Assembly (NCBI GenBank): GCA_902491395.1
Contig: CABUHO010000009.1
Location: 20,032 to 84,031, forward strand
Source: an uncultured Collinsella sp.
GTDB taxonomy: Bacteria > Actinomycetota > Coriobacteriia > Coriobacteriales > Coriobacteriaceae
Length of the DNA stretch: 64,000 nt
Reading direction: 5' to 3'
Shown here piece by piece: positions 53,287 through 60,894 of this stretch (position 1 is its first letter; every line of letters begins with the position of its first letter). The notes under the pieces are model-generated. The model was given only the letters and a program-made list of their open reading frames with translations, was not told where the DNA came from and did not search any database. Position numbers and translations under genes: made by a program.

Positions 53287-54600
53287 TTACGCCACGAAGA
53301 AGTAGACGAGGAAGGCAAGGGCTGCGATCCACATGAGCGGCTTGATCTTGGAGGCCTCGCCCTTAAAGAGCGCGACGATCACGTAGGCGATAAAGCCCAG
53401 ACCGATGCCGGCAGAGATGGAGTAGGTGAAGGGCACACCGGCGACAATCATGAACGCCGGGAAGCCCTGCGACACGTCGGACCAGTCGATTTCGGAGGCC
53501 TCGCTCATCATGAGGTAGCCGACGTAGACCAGAGCACCGCAGGTGGCGGCGCTGGAAACGATGGTGACGATGGGGGAGAAGAACGCGGCGAGAATGAACA
53601 GCACGCCGGTGGTGACGGAGGTGAGGCCCGTGCGGCCACCGTCGGCAGCGCCAGAGGTGGACTCGACGAAGGTGGTGATGGAGGAGACGCCCATAAAGCC
53701 ACCGGCAGCAGCGGCCACGGAGTCAACGATCAGGATGGGGCGGATGTCCTCAACGTTGCCGTCCTCGGTTAGGAACTCGCCCTGCTTGGCGACGGCCATC
53801 GCAGTACCCATGGTGTCGAAGAAGTCACTCATGAGCAGCGAGAAGGCAACGACGAGCAGCATCGGGTCGGTCAGGACCTTTACGATGGCCATGTTGCCAT
53901 CGGCGGTGCTGGCAAACGGGGCGCCAAAGGTCGAGAAGTCGAGCGGGGCGATAAGGCCCTCGGGCGCATGGGTGACGCCCAGCGGGATGCCGGCGATAAC
54001 GGCGACGATGATGCCGATGAGCAGCGAGCCCGGCACGTTGCGGGAGGCCAGGGCAACCGTCACGATGATGGAAATGATGCCGACGATAAAGGTGGGGGAG
54101 GTGATGTCGCCCAGGCCGACGAGCGTACCGGCGCCAGCGGTGATGATACCGGCGTCGCACAGGCCGATCATGGCGATGAACAGGCCCAGGCCCACCGAGA
54201 TGGCATGGCGCAGGACCACGGGGATGGCGTCCATGATGGCCTCGCGCAGGCCGCAAAGGACGAGCAGCAAGATGACGACACCTTCGAGGAAGATAACGCT
54301 CATGGCCACGTGCCAGTCACCGCCGCACATGGTGGTGGTGATGCCCGCGATCATGGCGTTGATGCCCAGGCCCGACGCGCAGGCGAGCGGGCGGTTAGCG
54401 AAGATGCCCATGCAGATGGTCATGATGCCAGCGCCCAGGCAGGTGGCGCAGGCGAGCGCTCCCGCATCGATGCCGGCGCCCGAGAGCACCGCGGGGTTGA
54501 CGGCAATGATGTAGGCCATTGCCAGGAACGTTGTCAGTCCAGCGCGAAGTTCGGTCCCGATTGTGGACTTGCGCTCGCTGACGTGAAATAGTTCGTCCAT
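53287..54600 (-). CDS. NCS2-family purine permease (AzgA/PbuG-like)
   Basis: The 437-residue membrane protein has the AzgA/PbuG motifs RAGLTTFLAMAYIIAVNPAV, ACASGLGINAMIA, the carrier motif SLLMSDFFDTMGTA near residue 262, and SSITTFVESTSGAADGGRTGL. This group imports adenine, guanine or hypoxanthine. I looked for a purine riboswitch upstream and did not find one. AAAGGG precedes the ATG at 54600. It is divergent from the deformylase-like gene. Confidence 0.88.
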   Translation of the reverse strand: MDELFHVSERKSTIGTELRAGLTTFLAMAYIIAVNPAVLSGAGIDAGALACATCLGAGIMTICMGIFANRPLACASGLGINAMIAGITTTMCGGDWHVAMSVIFLEGVVILLLVLCGLREAIMDAIPVVLRHAISVGLGLFIAMIGLCDAGIITAGAGTLVGLGDITSPTFIVGIISIIVTVALASRNVPGSLLIGIIVAVIAGIPLGVTHAPEGLIAPLDFSTFGAPFASTADGNMAIVKVLTDPMLLVVAFSLLMSDFFDTMGTAMAVAKQGEFLTEDGNVEDIRPILIVDSVAAAAGGFMGVSSITTFVESTSGAADGGRTGLTSVTTGVLFILAAFFSPIVTIVSSAATCGALVYVGYLMMSEASEIDWSDVSQGFPAFMIVAGVPFTYSISAGIGLGFIAYVIVALFKGEASKIKPLMWIAALAFLVYFFVA

Positions 54601-54793
54601 GCATACCCTTTCCTTGTTCGGCCCCGAGTTTAGGCCGATTGACACGAACTCACCTACTATATCGCCTTTACAACTCTGCTGTTCCCCACATGTTGATGTT
54701 CGGCGCAATGTAGCAGACGGGCGGTATTTTCCGTATGAAAATGTGTAGGTACCGTATACTTAAGCAGTTACAACGACCCCTATGGAGGAACGT

Positions 54794-55213
54794 ATGATTA
54801 AAGAGCTCTGCCACGACGAGGCTATTCTGTCCCAGCGTTGCGAGGTCGCGACCGTCGAGGACGAGTCGGTGGCCCAGGACCTGATCGATACCATCAAGTC
54901 GCTTGACGATGCCGGCTGCCTTGCTGCCAACCAGATCGGCGTCACCAAGAAGGTTTGCGTCTACCTGGACGATGCCGGCGAGCCCCATGTGCTCTACAAC
55001 CCCCGTCTGGTGTTTGGCCTGGGCGCCAGCAAGATGGAGGAGAGCTGCCTGACGCACGAGGAGATCACCAAGTCCACGCGCTACATCAAGTGCAAGGTTG
55101 CCTATGACGTGATCGTCGACGGCAAGATGCGCGAGCGCAAGCAGGACTTCGTCGGTTTTGAAGCGCAAATGATTCAACACATGATTGATCACTGCTTAGG
55201 TAAACTCGTCTAG
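54794..55213 (+). CDS. Peptide deformylase-like protein lacking the catalytic glutamate
   Basis: The 139-residue protein has a deformylase fold. Motif 1 GCLAANQIG keeps the usual Gln. Motif 2 is MEESCLTH instead of EGCLS. Motif 3 is QMIQHMIDH where QHEIDH is expected, so the catalytic Glu is Met. The metal ligands (Cys, His, His) remain. It may bind metal or formyl-peptides but is unlikely to deformylate normally. A second, differently altered copy lies at 62491. GGAGG precedes the chosen ATG at 54794; an ATG at 54782 is badly spaced. Confidence 0.82.
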   Translation: MIKELCHDEAILSQRCEVATVEDESVAQDLIDTIKSLDDAGCLAANQIGVTKKVCVYLDDAGEPHVLYNPRLVFGLGASKMEESCLTHEEITKSTRYIKCKVAYDVIVDGKMRERKQDFVGFEAQMIQHMIDHCLGKLV

Positions 55214-55248
55214 AGTGGTTCAATTGGGGCCGAATTTGCGGTCTTTGT

Positions 55249-55285
55249 CCCGGGCGTGACATTGTTGTCATGTCCGGGCTTTTGT
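55249..55285 (+). terminator. Intrinsic terminator
   Basis: CCCGGGCGTGACA and TGTCATGTCCGGG form an imperfect stem with a 4-base loop, followed by CTTTTGTGTTT. It ends the deformylase-like gene. Confidence 0.75.
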
Positions 55286-55346
55286 GTTTAGCGCCTTTTT
55301 GTTTGGTGACAATGAGTTTAGCAAGAACGAAAAGCTAGGAGGCGCT

Positions 55347-56312
55347 ATGTGTACGAGCATTCGATTTACCGATAATTCTGGCCACATGTATCTGGGCCGC
55401 AACCTCGACTGGAGCTTTGACTACGGCCAACAGGTTCGCGTGATGCCACGCGGGTTTCACATTCCGTATTCGTTTATCGACGACGCGACGGCGGCACACG
55501 CAGTGATCGGTATGTGCATCGATTACAAGAACTACCCTATGTTCTTCGACTGCGGCAACGATGCGGGCCTTGCCGTGGCGGGTCTCAATTTCCCGGGTTA
55601 TGCCGAGTATGCCGAGGACCCTGTTGACGGCAAGACCAATATCGCGGCCTATGAGTTTCCCCTGTGGGTGGCGTCGACGTTCTCGACGGTCGATGAGGTC
55701 GAGGCCGCGCTGCGCGATACGGTGATCGTCGCCAAATCTGCCGGAGAGGGGCTGGGCGTGTCGCTGCTCCATTGGATTATCGGCGACAGCCAGCGTAGCA
55801 TCGTGGTCGAGATGATGGCCGATGGCCTGCATGTATACGACGATCCGGTCGACACCCTTGCCAACCAGCCGACCTTCCCGTGGCATATGGAAAACCTACG
55901 CACCTATATCACCGCCACAAGCGATTTTCCGCAGACGGCGACATGGCGTGGCGCCGAGCTCAAGCCCTATGGCGCGGGTGCCGGCATGCGCGGCATTCCG
56001 GGCGATTGCTATTCGCCGAGCCGTTTTGTAAAAGCGGCGTACCTCAATGCCAATTACCCGCAAAAGGAGAGCGAGACCGAAAACGTCGTCCGCATGTTCC
56101 GCTCGCTCGAGGGTGTGGTGATGATTGAGGGGGCGTCCAGGATGGGCGATGGCAAGTTCGAGAAGACTATCTATACCGGATGCTTTAGCGCGCGCACGGG
56201 CAATTATTACTACGCGATGTATGAGGATCCGTCGATTCGCTACGTGAGCCTGATGGATGCCGAGGGCGCGAGCCCCGATAGGCTCGTGGTTCCCGAGCCG
56301 CGTCGTTCGTAG
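55347..56312 (+). CDS. bsh: Bile salt hydrolase / choloylglycine hydrolase
   Basis: The 321-residue Ntn-hydrolase starts with M then Cys2, the nucleophile exposed after Met removal. Other expected active-site residues are present: Arg18 and Asp21 (GRNLDW), Asn81 (LNFPGYA), Asn173 (ANQPTFPWH) and Arg226 (YSPSRF). The residue set, length and lack of signal peptide fit bile salt hydrolase, which deconjugates glycine and taurine bile acids, rather than penicillin V acylase. It suits a gut organism. TAGGAGG precedes the ATG. It forms no operon. Confidence 0.9.
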   Translation: MCTSIRFTDNSGHMYLGRNLDWSFDYGQQVRVMPRGFHIPYSFIDDATAAHAVIGMCIDYKNYPMFFDCGNDAGLAVAGLNFPGYAEYAEDPVDGKTNIAAYEFPLWVASTFSTVDEVEAALRDTVIVAKSAGEGLGVSLLHWIIGDSQRSIVVEMMADGLHVYDDPVDTLANQPTFPWHMENLRTYITATSDFPQTATWRGAELKPYGAGAGMRGIPGDCYSPSRFVKAAYLNANYPQKESETENVVRMFRSLEGVVMIEGASRMGDGKFEKTIYTGCFSARTGNYYYAMYEDPSIRYVSLMDAEGASPDRLVVPEPRRS

Positions 56313-56336
56313 CCGTTAGCTTTACTGCAACGCAAA

Positions 56337-56370
56337 GCGGCCCTGCGTCTCCCGTGAGATGCAGGGCCGC
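56337..56370. terminator. Bidirectional intrinsic terminator
   Basis: GCGGCCCTGC (56337-56346) pairs with GCAGGGCCGC (56361-56370), and inner GTCTC/GAGAT extends the stem. It separates the convergent bsh and kup genes. T tracts are short. Confidence 0.65.
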
Positions 56371-56391
56371 TGTCGTCGATTCGTGACGTCG

Positions 56392-58623
56392 CTAGAAGTT
56401 GGCGTCGTTGAGTTGTTCGCTCTCGAGGCCGTCGAGCTGTTGCTGTTCGGGCGTATCTGCGACGCTCTCGAGCAGCTCAGTGGGATCGACGTTCATGTCC
56501 CTACCGGCCTCGTTGCCGTTGACCAAGTCGTCCGAGAAGATGTCGACTTCCATTTCTTCGGCCTCTTCGATCTGAACCTCGAGCGGCACCTGGGTGCGCA
56601 CGAGCTTAACGGCCGGGCGCATGCGGGCAAAGAGCGGCACGTACTCGATGATGATGGCCGAGTTCTCGAGACCATACCAACGTGCCGGGCTTCCGCAGGC
56701 GCGACGGACGGCATACTTGATGGCCATGACACGGTGGTCGTTGCGGTTGATGTCCGTCTCGGGGGCGAGCATCTTGCGCAGCATGCAAAAACGGAAGTCG
56801 CCCACGTTGCCGCGCGTCTCGTAGATGGAGTAGGTGTGGTGCTGCGGCGGCAGCTCGCCCGATGCCATCAGGTCGCCAACAATCTGGCGCAGGTAGGCGT
56901 TAACGCGCTGGTTGACCTTAAAGCCCAGGTCCAAGCGCACGCGGAACAAGAAGTCCGTGCCAAAGGTCTCAACGGAATACTCATGCGTATAGGGCTCATC
57001 GGTAACGTGCACGTTGATGAACCAGTATGCCTTGGCGCGCTTGGGATGCTTGTCCAAGATGGAATAGAGCACGTCGCGGTCGAGCGTGAGCGGGTCGGGA
57101 CTGTTGGTGAGGAACACCAGGTTGTCGGCGAGCACGGGGTAGGTCTCGTCGTTACGCAGGCGGTTGAGCTGATCGATGTACTTGGAGACGGGCAGCAGAA
57201 TCGTCTGCGTGCGCTCGATGGCGGTGCCGCGACGCCACACATACATAAGGCCAAACAGCAGCGAGGCCAGGAAGATCATGACGTAGCCGCCGTCAAAGAA
57301 CATGGTGAGGCACGAAGCGAAGAAGCACAGCTCAATGGCGCCAAAGAGCAGAGCGAAGACGCAGGCGCCCAGCTTGTGCTTCATGATGCCGGCGATGTAG
57401 CTCGTCAAAAGCGTCGTGGTCATGAGCATGGTCACGGTAATGGCAAGGCCGTAGGCGCTCTCCATGCGCTCGGAGTTTTGGAACAGCAGCACGATAAAGA
57501 TGCAGCCGATCCACATGATGTTGTTGACGAGCGGAATATAGAGCTGGCCCTTGGTATCGCTGGGGTAGTGGATGCGCAGGTGCGGCATGAGGTTGAGGCG
57601 GGTGGCCTCGGATACCAGCGAGAACGATCCGGTGATGAGCGCCTGCGAGGCGATGATGGCCGCCACGGCCGAAAGCACAATGGCGAAGGGACGCAGGGGC
57701 TCGGGGAGCATCATGTAGAACGGGTTGACGATGTCCATCGCGAGCATCTGGGGATTGGAGTTGTTGGCGAGCAGCCAAGCGCCCTGGCCCAGATAGTTGA
57801 GGATGAGCGCCGCCTTTACGAACGGCCAAGATGCATAGATGTTTGCCTTGCCCACGTGGCCCATGTCCGAGTAGAGCGCCTCGGCACCGGTCGTCGACAG
57901 GAAGACAAAGCCGAGGACCATGATGCCCGAGTGGTTGATGGGCGAGAACAGGAACATGATGCCGCGGATGGGGTTGAGCGCGCGCAGGATGGACAGGTTG
58001 CCGAGCATGTTGAACAGACCGGCGCCTGCCAAGAACAGGAACCATAACGTCATGAGCGGGCCGAACAGCTTACCGATCGAAGAGGTGCCGGCGCGCTGCA
58101 TGGCAAACAGGCCGCAGATAATGATGATGGTGATGATGATGACGTTGGTCTGACCATCGCCCAGCAGCGCATGGCCCCACTCAATGGTGCGCAGGCCCTC
58201 GATAGCCGTAGTAACGGTGACGGCGGGGGTGAGGATGCCGTCGGCGAGCAGCGCCGCGCCGCCGATCATGGCGGGCAGAATCAGCCACGGCGCCACCTTG
58301 CGCACAAGGCTGAACAGGGCGAAGATACCGCCTTCGTTGTGGTTGTCGGCCTTCATGGCGATCAGCACGTACTTGACCGTGGTCACGAGCGTCATGGTCC
58401 AGATGACGAGCGAAAGCGCGCCCAGGATCATGTCCTCGCTGACGGTGCCAATGCCGCCGTTATTGGCGACGATTGATTTCATGGTGTACATGGGGCTCGT
58501 GCCGATGTCGCCGTAGACGACGCCGAGCGTAACGAGCAGCATACCGGCGGAGAGGGGGATGGCTCCGTGCCCGCCCTGACTCTGCTGGTCTTGGAGACTT
58601 GTCTCCAGTTTGTTGTGTGCCAC
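56392..58623 (-). CDS. kup: Kup-family potassium uptake transporter
   Basis: The 743-residue protein has the Kup signature GVVYGDIGTSPMYTMKSI near residue 35, about twelve helices to residue 420, KADNHNEGGIFALFSL, and a long cytoplasmic C-terminal domain ending in an acidic Glu/Gln-rich tail. It takes up K+ with protons. I chose GTG 58623, preceded by AAGGGAG, over the ATG at 58641, which has no site. A perfect dyad lies just upstream. There is no ydaO-type riboswitch that I can recognise. Confidence 0.9.
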   Translation of the reverse strand: MAHNKLETSLQDQQSQGGHGAIPLSAGMLLVTLGVVYGDIGTSPMYTMKSIVANNGGIGTVSEDMILGALSLVIWTMTLVTTVKYVLIAMKADNHNEGGIFALFSLVRKVAPWLILPAMIGGAALLADGILTPAVTVTTAIEGLRTIEWGHALLGDGQTNVIIITIIIICGLFAMQRAGTSSIGKLFGPLMTLWFLFLAGAGLFNMLGNLSILRALNPIRGIMFLFSPINHSGIMVLGFVFLSTTGAEALYSDMGHVGKANIYASWPFVKAALILNYLGQGAWLLANNSNPQMLAMDIVNPFYMMLPEPLRPFAIVLSAVAAIIASQALITGSFSLVSEATRLNLMPHLRIHYPSDTKGQLYIPLVNNIMWIGCIFIVLLFQNSERMESAYGLAITVTMLMTTTLLTSYIAGIMKHKLGACVFALLFGAIELCFFASCLTMFFDGGYVMIFLASLLFGLMYVWRRGTAIERTQTILLPVSKYIDQLNRLRNDETYPVLADNLVFLTNSPDPLTLDRDVLYSILDKHPKRAKAYWFINVHVTDEPYTHEYSVETFGTDFLFRVRLDLGFKVNQRVNAYLRQIVGDLMASGELPPQHHTYSIYETRGNVGDFRFCMLRKMLAPETDINRNDHRVMAIKYAVRRACGSPARWYGLENSAIIIEYVPLFARMRPAVKLVRTQVPLEVQIEEAEEMEVDIFSDDLVNGNEAGRDMNVDPTELLESVADTPEQQQLDGLESEQLNDANF

Positions 58624-58644
58624 GTGGACTCCCTTAGACATCTA

Positions 58645-58664
58645 ATTTCTGTCGGGACAGAAAT
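58645..58664. promoter_or_regulatory. Perfect dyad upstream of kup, candidate operator
   Basis: ATTTCTGTCGGGACAGAAAT has 9-base arms around GG. It lies about 20 bases upstream of the chosen kup start and downstream of an AT-rich stretch with TATATATAA that could be the -10 region. A repressor or K+-responsive regulator could bind here. Confidence 0.5.
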
Positions 58665-58760
58665 CTTTTATGCCGTCTTTATATATAAGAGCAGTTTGGC
58701 ACATCGGGGTGCTTTAGACAATAATCCCCAGCTGGGGAGTATTCGTTTGCGCAGATGACA

Positions 58761-58832
58761 TTTCAAAACAGGGGCGAATTCGCTGTGTGGCTTGCTGCAA
58801 GGTGGTACCGCGGACGCACCCCTGTTTTGAAA
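58761..58832. repeat. Palindromic element containing a T-box-like core
   Basis: TTTCAAAACAGGGG (58761-58774) and CCCCTGTTTTGAAA (58819-58832) are perfect 14-base arms. Between them on the plus strand is AAGGTGGTACCGCGG (58799-58813), identical to the T-box antiterminator core. No synthetase or amino acid gene follows on that strand, and I see no stem I with a specifier loop. It may be a T-box relic or a REP-like repeat. Confidence 0.5.
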
Positions 58833-58846
58833 CCGAAGAGGGGCTG

Positions 58847-59758
58847 TTAGGCACGCGCTGCCTGAGCGATGCTGCCCTTGGTACCCGCGCGTTTGCCGGC
58901 GATTTCGCAGAAGATCGCTCCGCCGATGATCAGCGCGGCTCCCATCAGGCGGATGGGCGTCATGGCCTCGCCCAAAAGGGCGACGGAGAAGACGACGGCC
59001 GAAAGCGGCTCGAGGTAACCGACGACGGCGACGGTCTGTACGGGCAGTTTGGCGACGGCGCTAAAGTAGAGCAGGCAGCCGAGTCCGGTGTTGACGACGC
59101 CGAGCATGGCGATGGCATGCCAATCGATGCCGGCGGCGATGCTGGGGGAGAAAAACGAGGGGACGCCCTGCGTGATGAGCGTGAGAACCAGCGCGGTCGC
59201 AAAGGCGGCGCTCACCTGGAGGGTGGAGTTCTCGAGGCCCTCGATGTGCGGCGCCCCCTTGCTGGCGATGACCATCAGCGCGTAGCAGAAGGCCGAGGCG
59301 ATGCCGCAGACGATGCCCGAGATGGGCATGTTGCCGCCCAGGCCTTGTGCTGCGATGAGGAAAGCGCCGCAGGCAACGGCGACAAAGCCGGCGATTTTAC
59401 CGCCAGTCAGTTTTTCTCCAAAGATGAACGGGGAGAGCGCCATAACGATGATGGGGCCGCAGTAATACAGCAGCGAGGAGATGCCGACGCCAATGGTCTG
59501 GTAGGCGCGGAACAGGAAAATCCAGCTGGCACCCAGCGCGGCTCCCGAGAGGATAAGGGCCGCAGCTTCGCGGGGGCGAGACGGCGCCTGCAAGTTATGA
59601 CGCTGGGTGATGGCAAGGATGACAACAAGCGAGAGTGCGCCTAGAAACGTGCGCAGGAGCACGATATCGGAGCTCGGCAGTGCGATCGCGGCGGCGATGA
59701 TGCCGTTGGAGCCAAACAGCAGCAATGCTGCTAGGTATGTAAGCAATCCGTTGTTCAT
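58847..59758 (-). CDS. EamA/DMT-family transporter
   Basis: The 303-residue protein has ten helices in two EamA units (YLAALLLFGSNGIIAAAI start; GVVNTGLGCLLYFSAVAKLPV in the second half). It is divergent from the LysR gene at 59843, repeating the transporter-LysR layout seen at 13.5-15.4 kb. It probably exports a metabolite sensed by that regulator. The C-terminus is basic and Ala-rich. Confidence 0.85.
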   Translation of the reverse strand: MNNGLLTYLAALLLFGSNGIIAAAIALPSSDIVLLRTFLGALSLVVILAITQRHNLQAPSRPREAAALILSGAALGASWIFLFRAYQTIGVGISSLLYYCGPIIVMALSPFIFGEKLTGGKIAGFVAVACGAFLIAAQGLGGNMPISGIVCGIASAFCYALMVIASKGAPHIEGLENSTLQVSAAFATALVLTLITQGVPSFFSPSIAAGIDWHAIAMLGVVNTGLGCLLYFSAVAKLPVQTVAVVGYLEPLSAVVFSVALLGEAMTPIRLMGAALIIGGAIFCEIAGKRAGTKGSIAQAARA

Positions 59759-59842
59759 GCACTGCCGTCCCCTCTATATCGGTGCAAGTTCACTATGGAG
59801 TAGCGGGCAATAGAAGAAAAGCGAATATAATGCATAGGTGAC

Positions 59843-60733
59843 ATGACGAATACTCATGCAAAGGCGGGGCGTGCCGTGGAGACCAATATCCAAAAGATGC
59901 AAGTGCTACTCGAAACGGTGCGTGCCGGCAGCTTTACGCGTGCCGCTGAGCGCCTGAGCTATTCGCAGTCGGGCGTGAGTCGCATGGTGGGCGATCTTGA
60001 GGCCGACTGGGGTTTTAAGGTGCTCGATCGCAGCCGCGAGGGCGTGGTACTTTCTGCCGATGGTCGGCAGATCATGCCGGCGGTCGAGGCGTTATGCGAG
60101 GAGTTTGGCCGCCTGCAGCGACGCGTGGACGAGATGCGTGGGCTTATGCGTGGCAAAATCTGCATCGGTACGTTTTCGAGTGTGGCGACCCATGTGCTGC
60201 CGTCGGTCATCGCACGGTTTCGCGCCGATCACCCGGATGTCGATTACGAGCTGCTGATGGGTGATTACTCCGAAATTGAGCAATGGGTGGCGGAAGGTCG
60301 CTGCGACCTCGGCTTTATCCCGCGCGAGCCACGCGGCGCCGGCATGACGTCGCGGCCGTTGGTACAAGACGAGCTGATGGCTGTGGTTCCGGCAAGCTCT
60401 CCGCTTGCCGCTGCAAAGACCCTTTCTCTTGCCGATTTGGTCAACGAGCAATTTATTCTGCTGGAGCGCGGTAGCGATGACGAGATTACGCCGCTGTTCC
60501 GCCGTGCGGGCCTAACGGTGCGCTCCAAGCTGTCGACTTGGGACGACTATGCGATCATGGCCATGGTCGAGGACGGATTGGGCGTGAGTGTTCTTCCGGC
60601 ACTCATCTTGCGCCGCTGTCAGTTTGATGTCGCTATCCGGCCGCTGGAGGGGCATCCTCATCGGCAAATCAATGCCATATACCGCACGGCCGACGTTTCG
60701 CTTGCGGCGACTCGATTTCTCGAATATCTCTAA
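59843..60733 (+). CDS. LysR-family transcriptional regulator
   Basis: The 296-residue protein has a LysR helix-turn-helix (GSFTRAAERLSYSQSGVSRM) and an effector domain with IGTFSSVATHVLPSVI. The first ten residues are not conserved-looking, so a GTG at 59876 (VETNIQKMQ) could be the true start. It is probably the regulator of the divergent EamA gene. It is similar in style to the interrupted LysR protein at 14604 (both have .DDY.IMAMVE.GLGVS.L), indicating related paralogues. Confidence 0.85.
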   Translation: MTNTHAKAGRAVETNIQKMQVLLETVRAGSFTRAAERLSYSQSGVSRMVGDLEADWGFKVLDRSREGVVLSADGRQIMPAVEALCEEFGRLQRRVDEMRGLMRGKICIGTFSSVATHVLPSVIARFRADHPDVDYELLMGDYSEIEQWVAEGRCDLGFIPREPRGAGMTSRPLVQDELMAVVPASSPLAAAKTLSLADLVNEQFILLERGSDDEITPLFRRAGLTVRSKLSTWDDYAIMAMVEDGLGVSVLPALILRRCQFDVAIRPLEGHPHRQINAIYRTADVSLAATRFLEYL

Positions 60734-60792
60734 TGGCGCACACTGTTATCTGCTCTGGAGCAAATCTTGGAACTTGGCGCATTTCTTTGTGA

Positions 60793-60873
60793 AATTGAAC
60801 TTTCGTACTATGTGCCGCGCTATACTGCTGCCTAAATTGAACTCAGGTTCAATTCGTGTTCTATAAATTGAAC
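60793..60873 (+). promoter_or_regulatory. Promoter with four AATTGAAC operator half-sites
   Basis: AATTGAAC occurs at 60793-60800, 60835-60842 and 60866-60873, and inverted as GTTCAATT at 60847-60854. The middle two form the perfect dyad AATTGAACTCAGGTTCAATT. A -10-like TATACT lies at 60821-60826, so the dyad would sit just downstream of the transcription start. The HTH of the downstream protein is the natural candidate binder, implying autoregulation. Confidence 0.7.
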
Positions 60874-60894
60874 TTTGCCAGCAAGGAGGTTCTA

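Noticed and set aside
54601..54780. Purine riboswitch before the NCS2 permease
   Set aside because: I looked for the conserved loops and three-way junction on the reverse strand and found no match.
56359..58047. 562-residue plus-strand ORF opposite kup
   Set aside because: The composition (Glu, His, Gly, Val) is typical of an antisense reading of a membrane protein gene; kup is certain.
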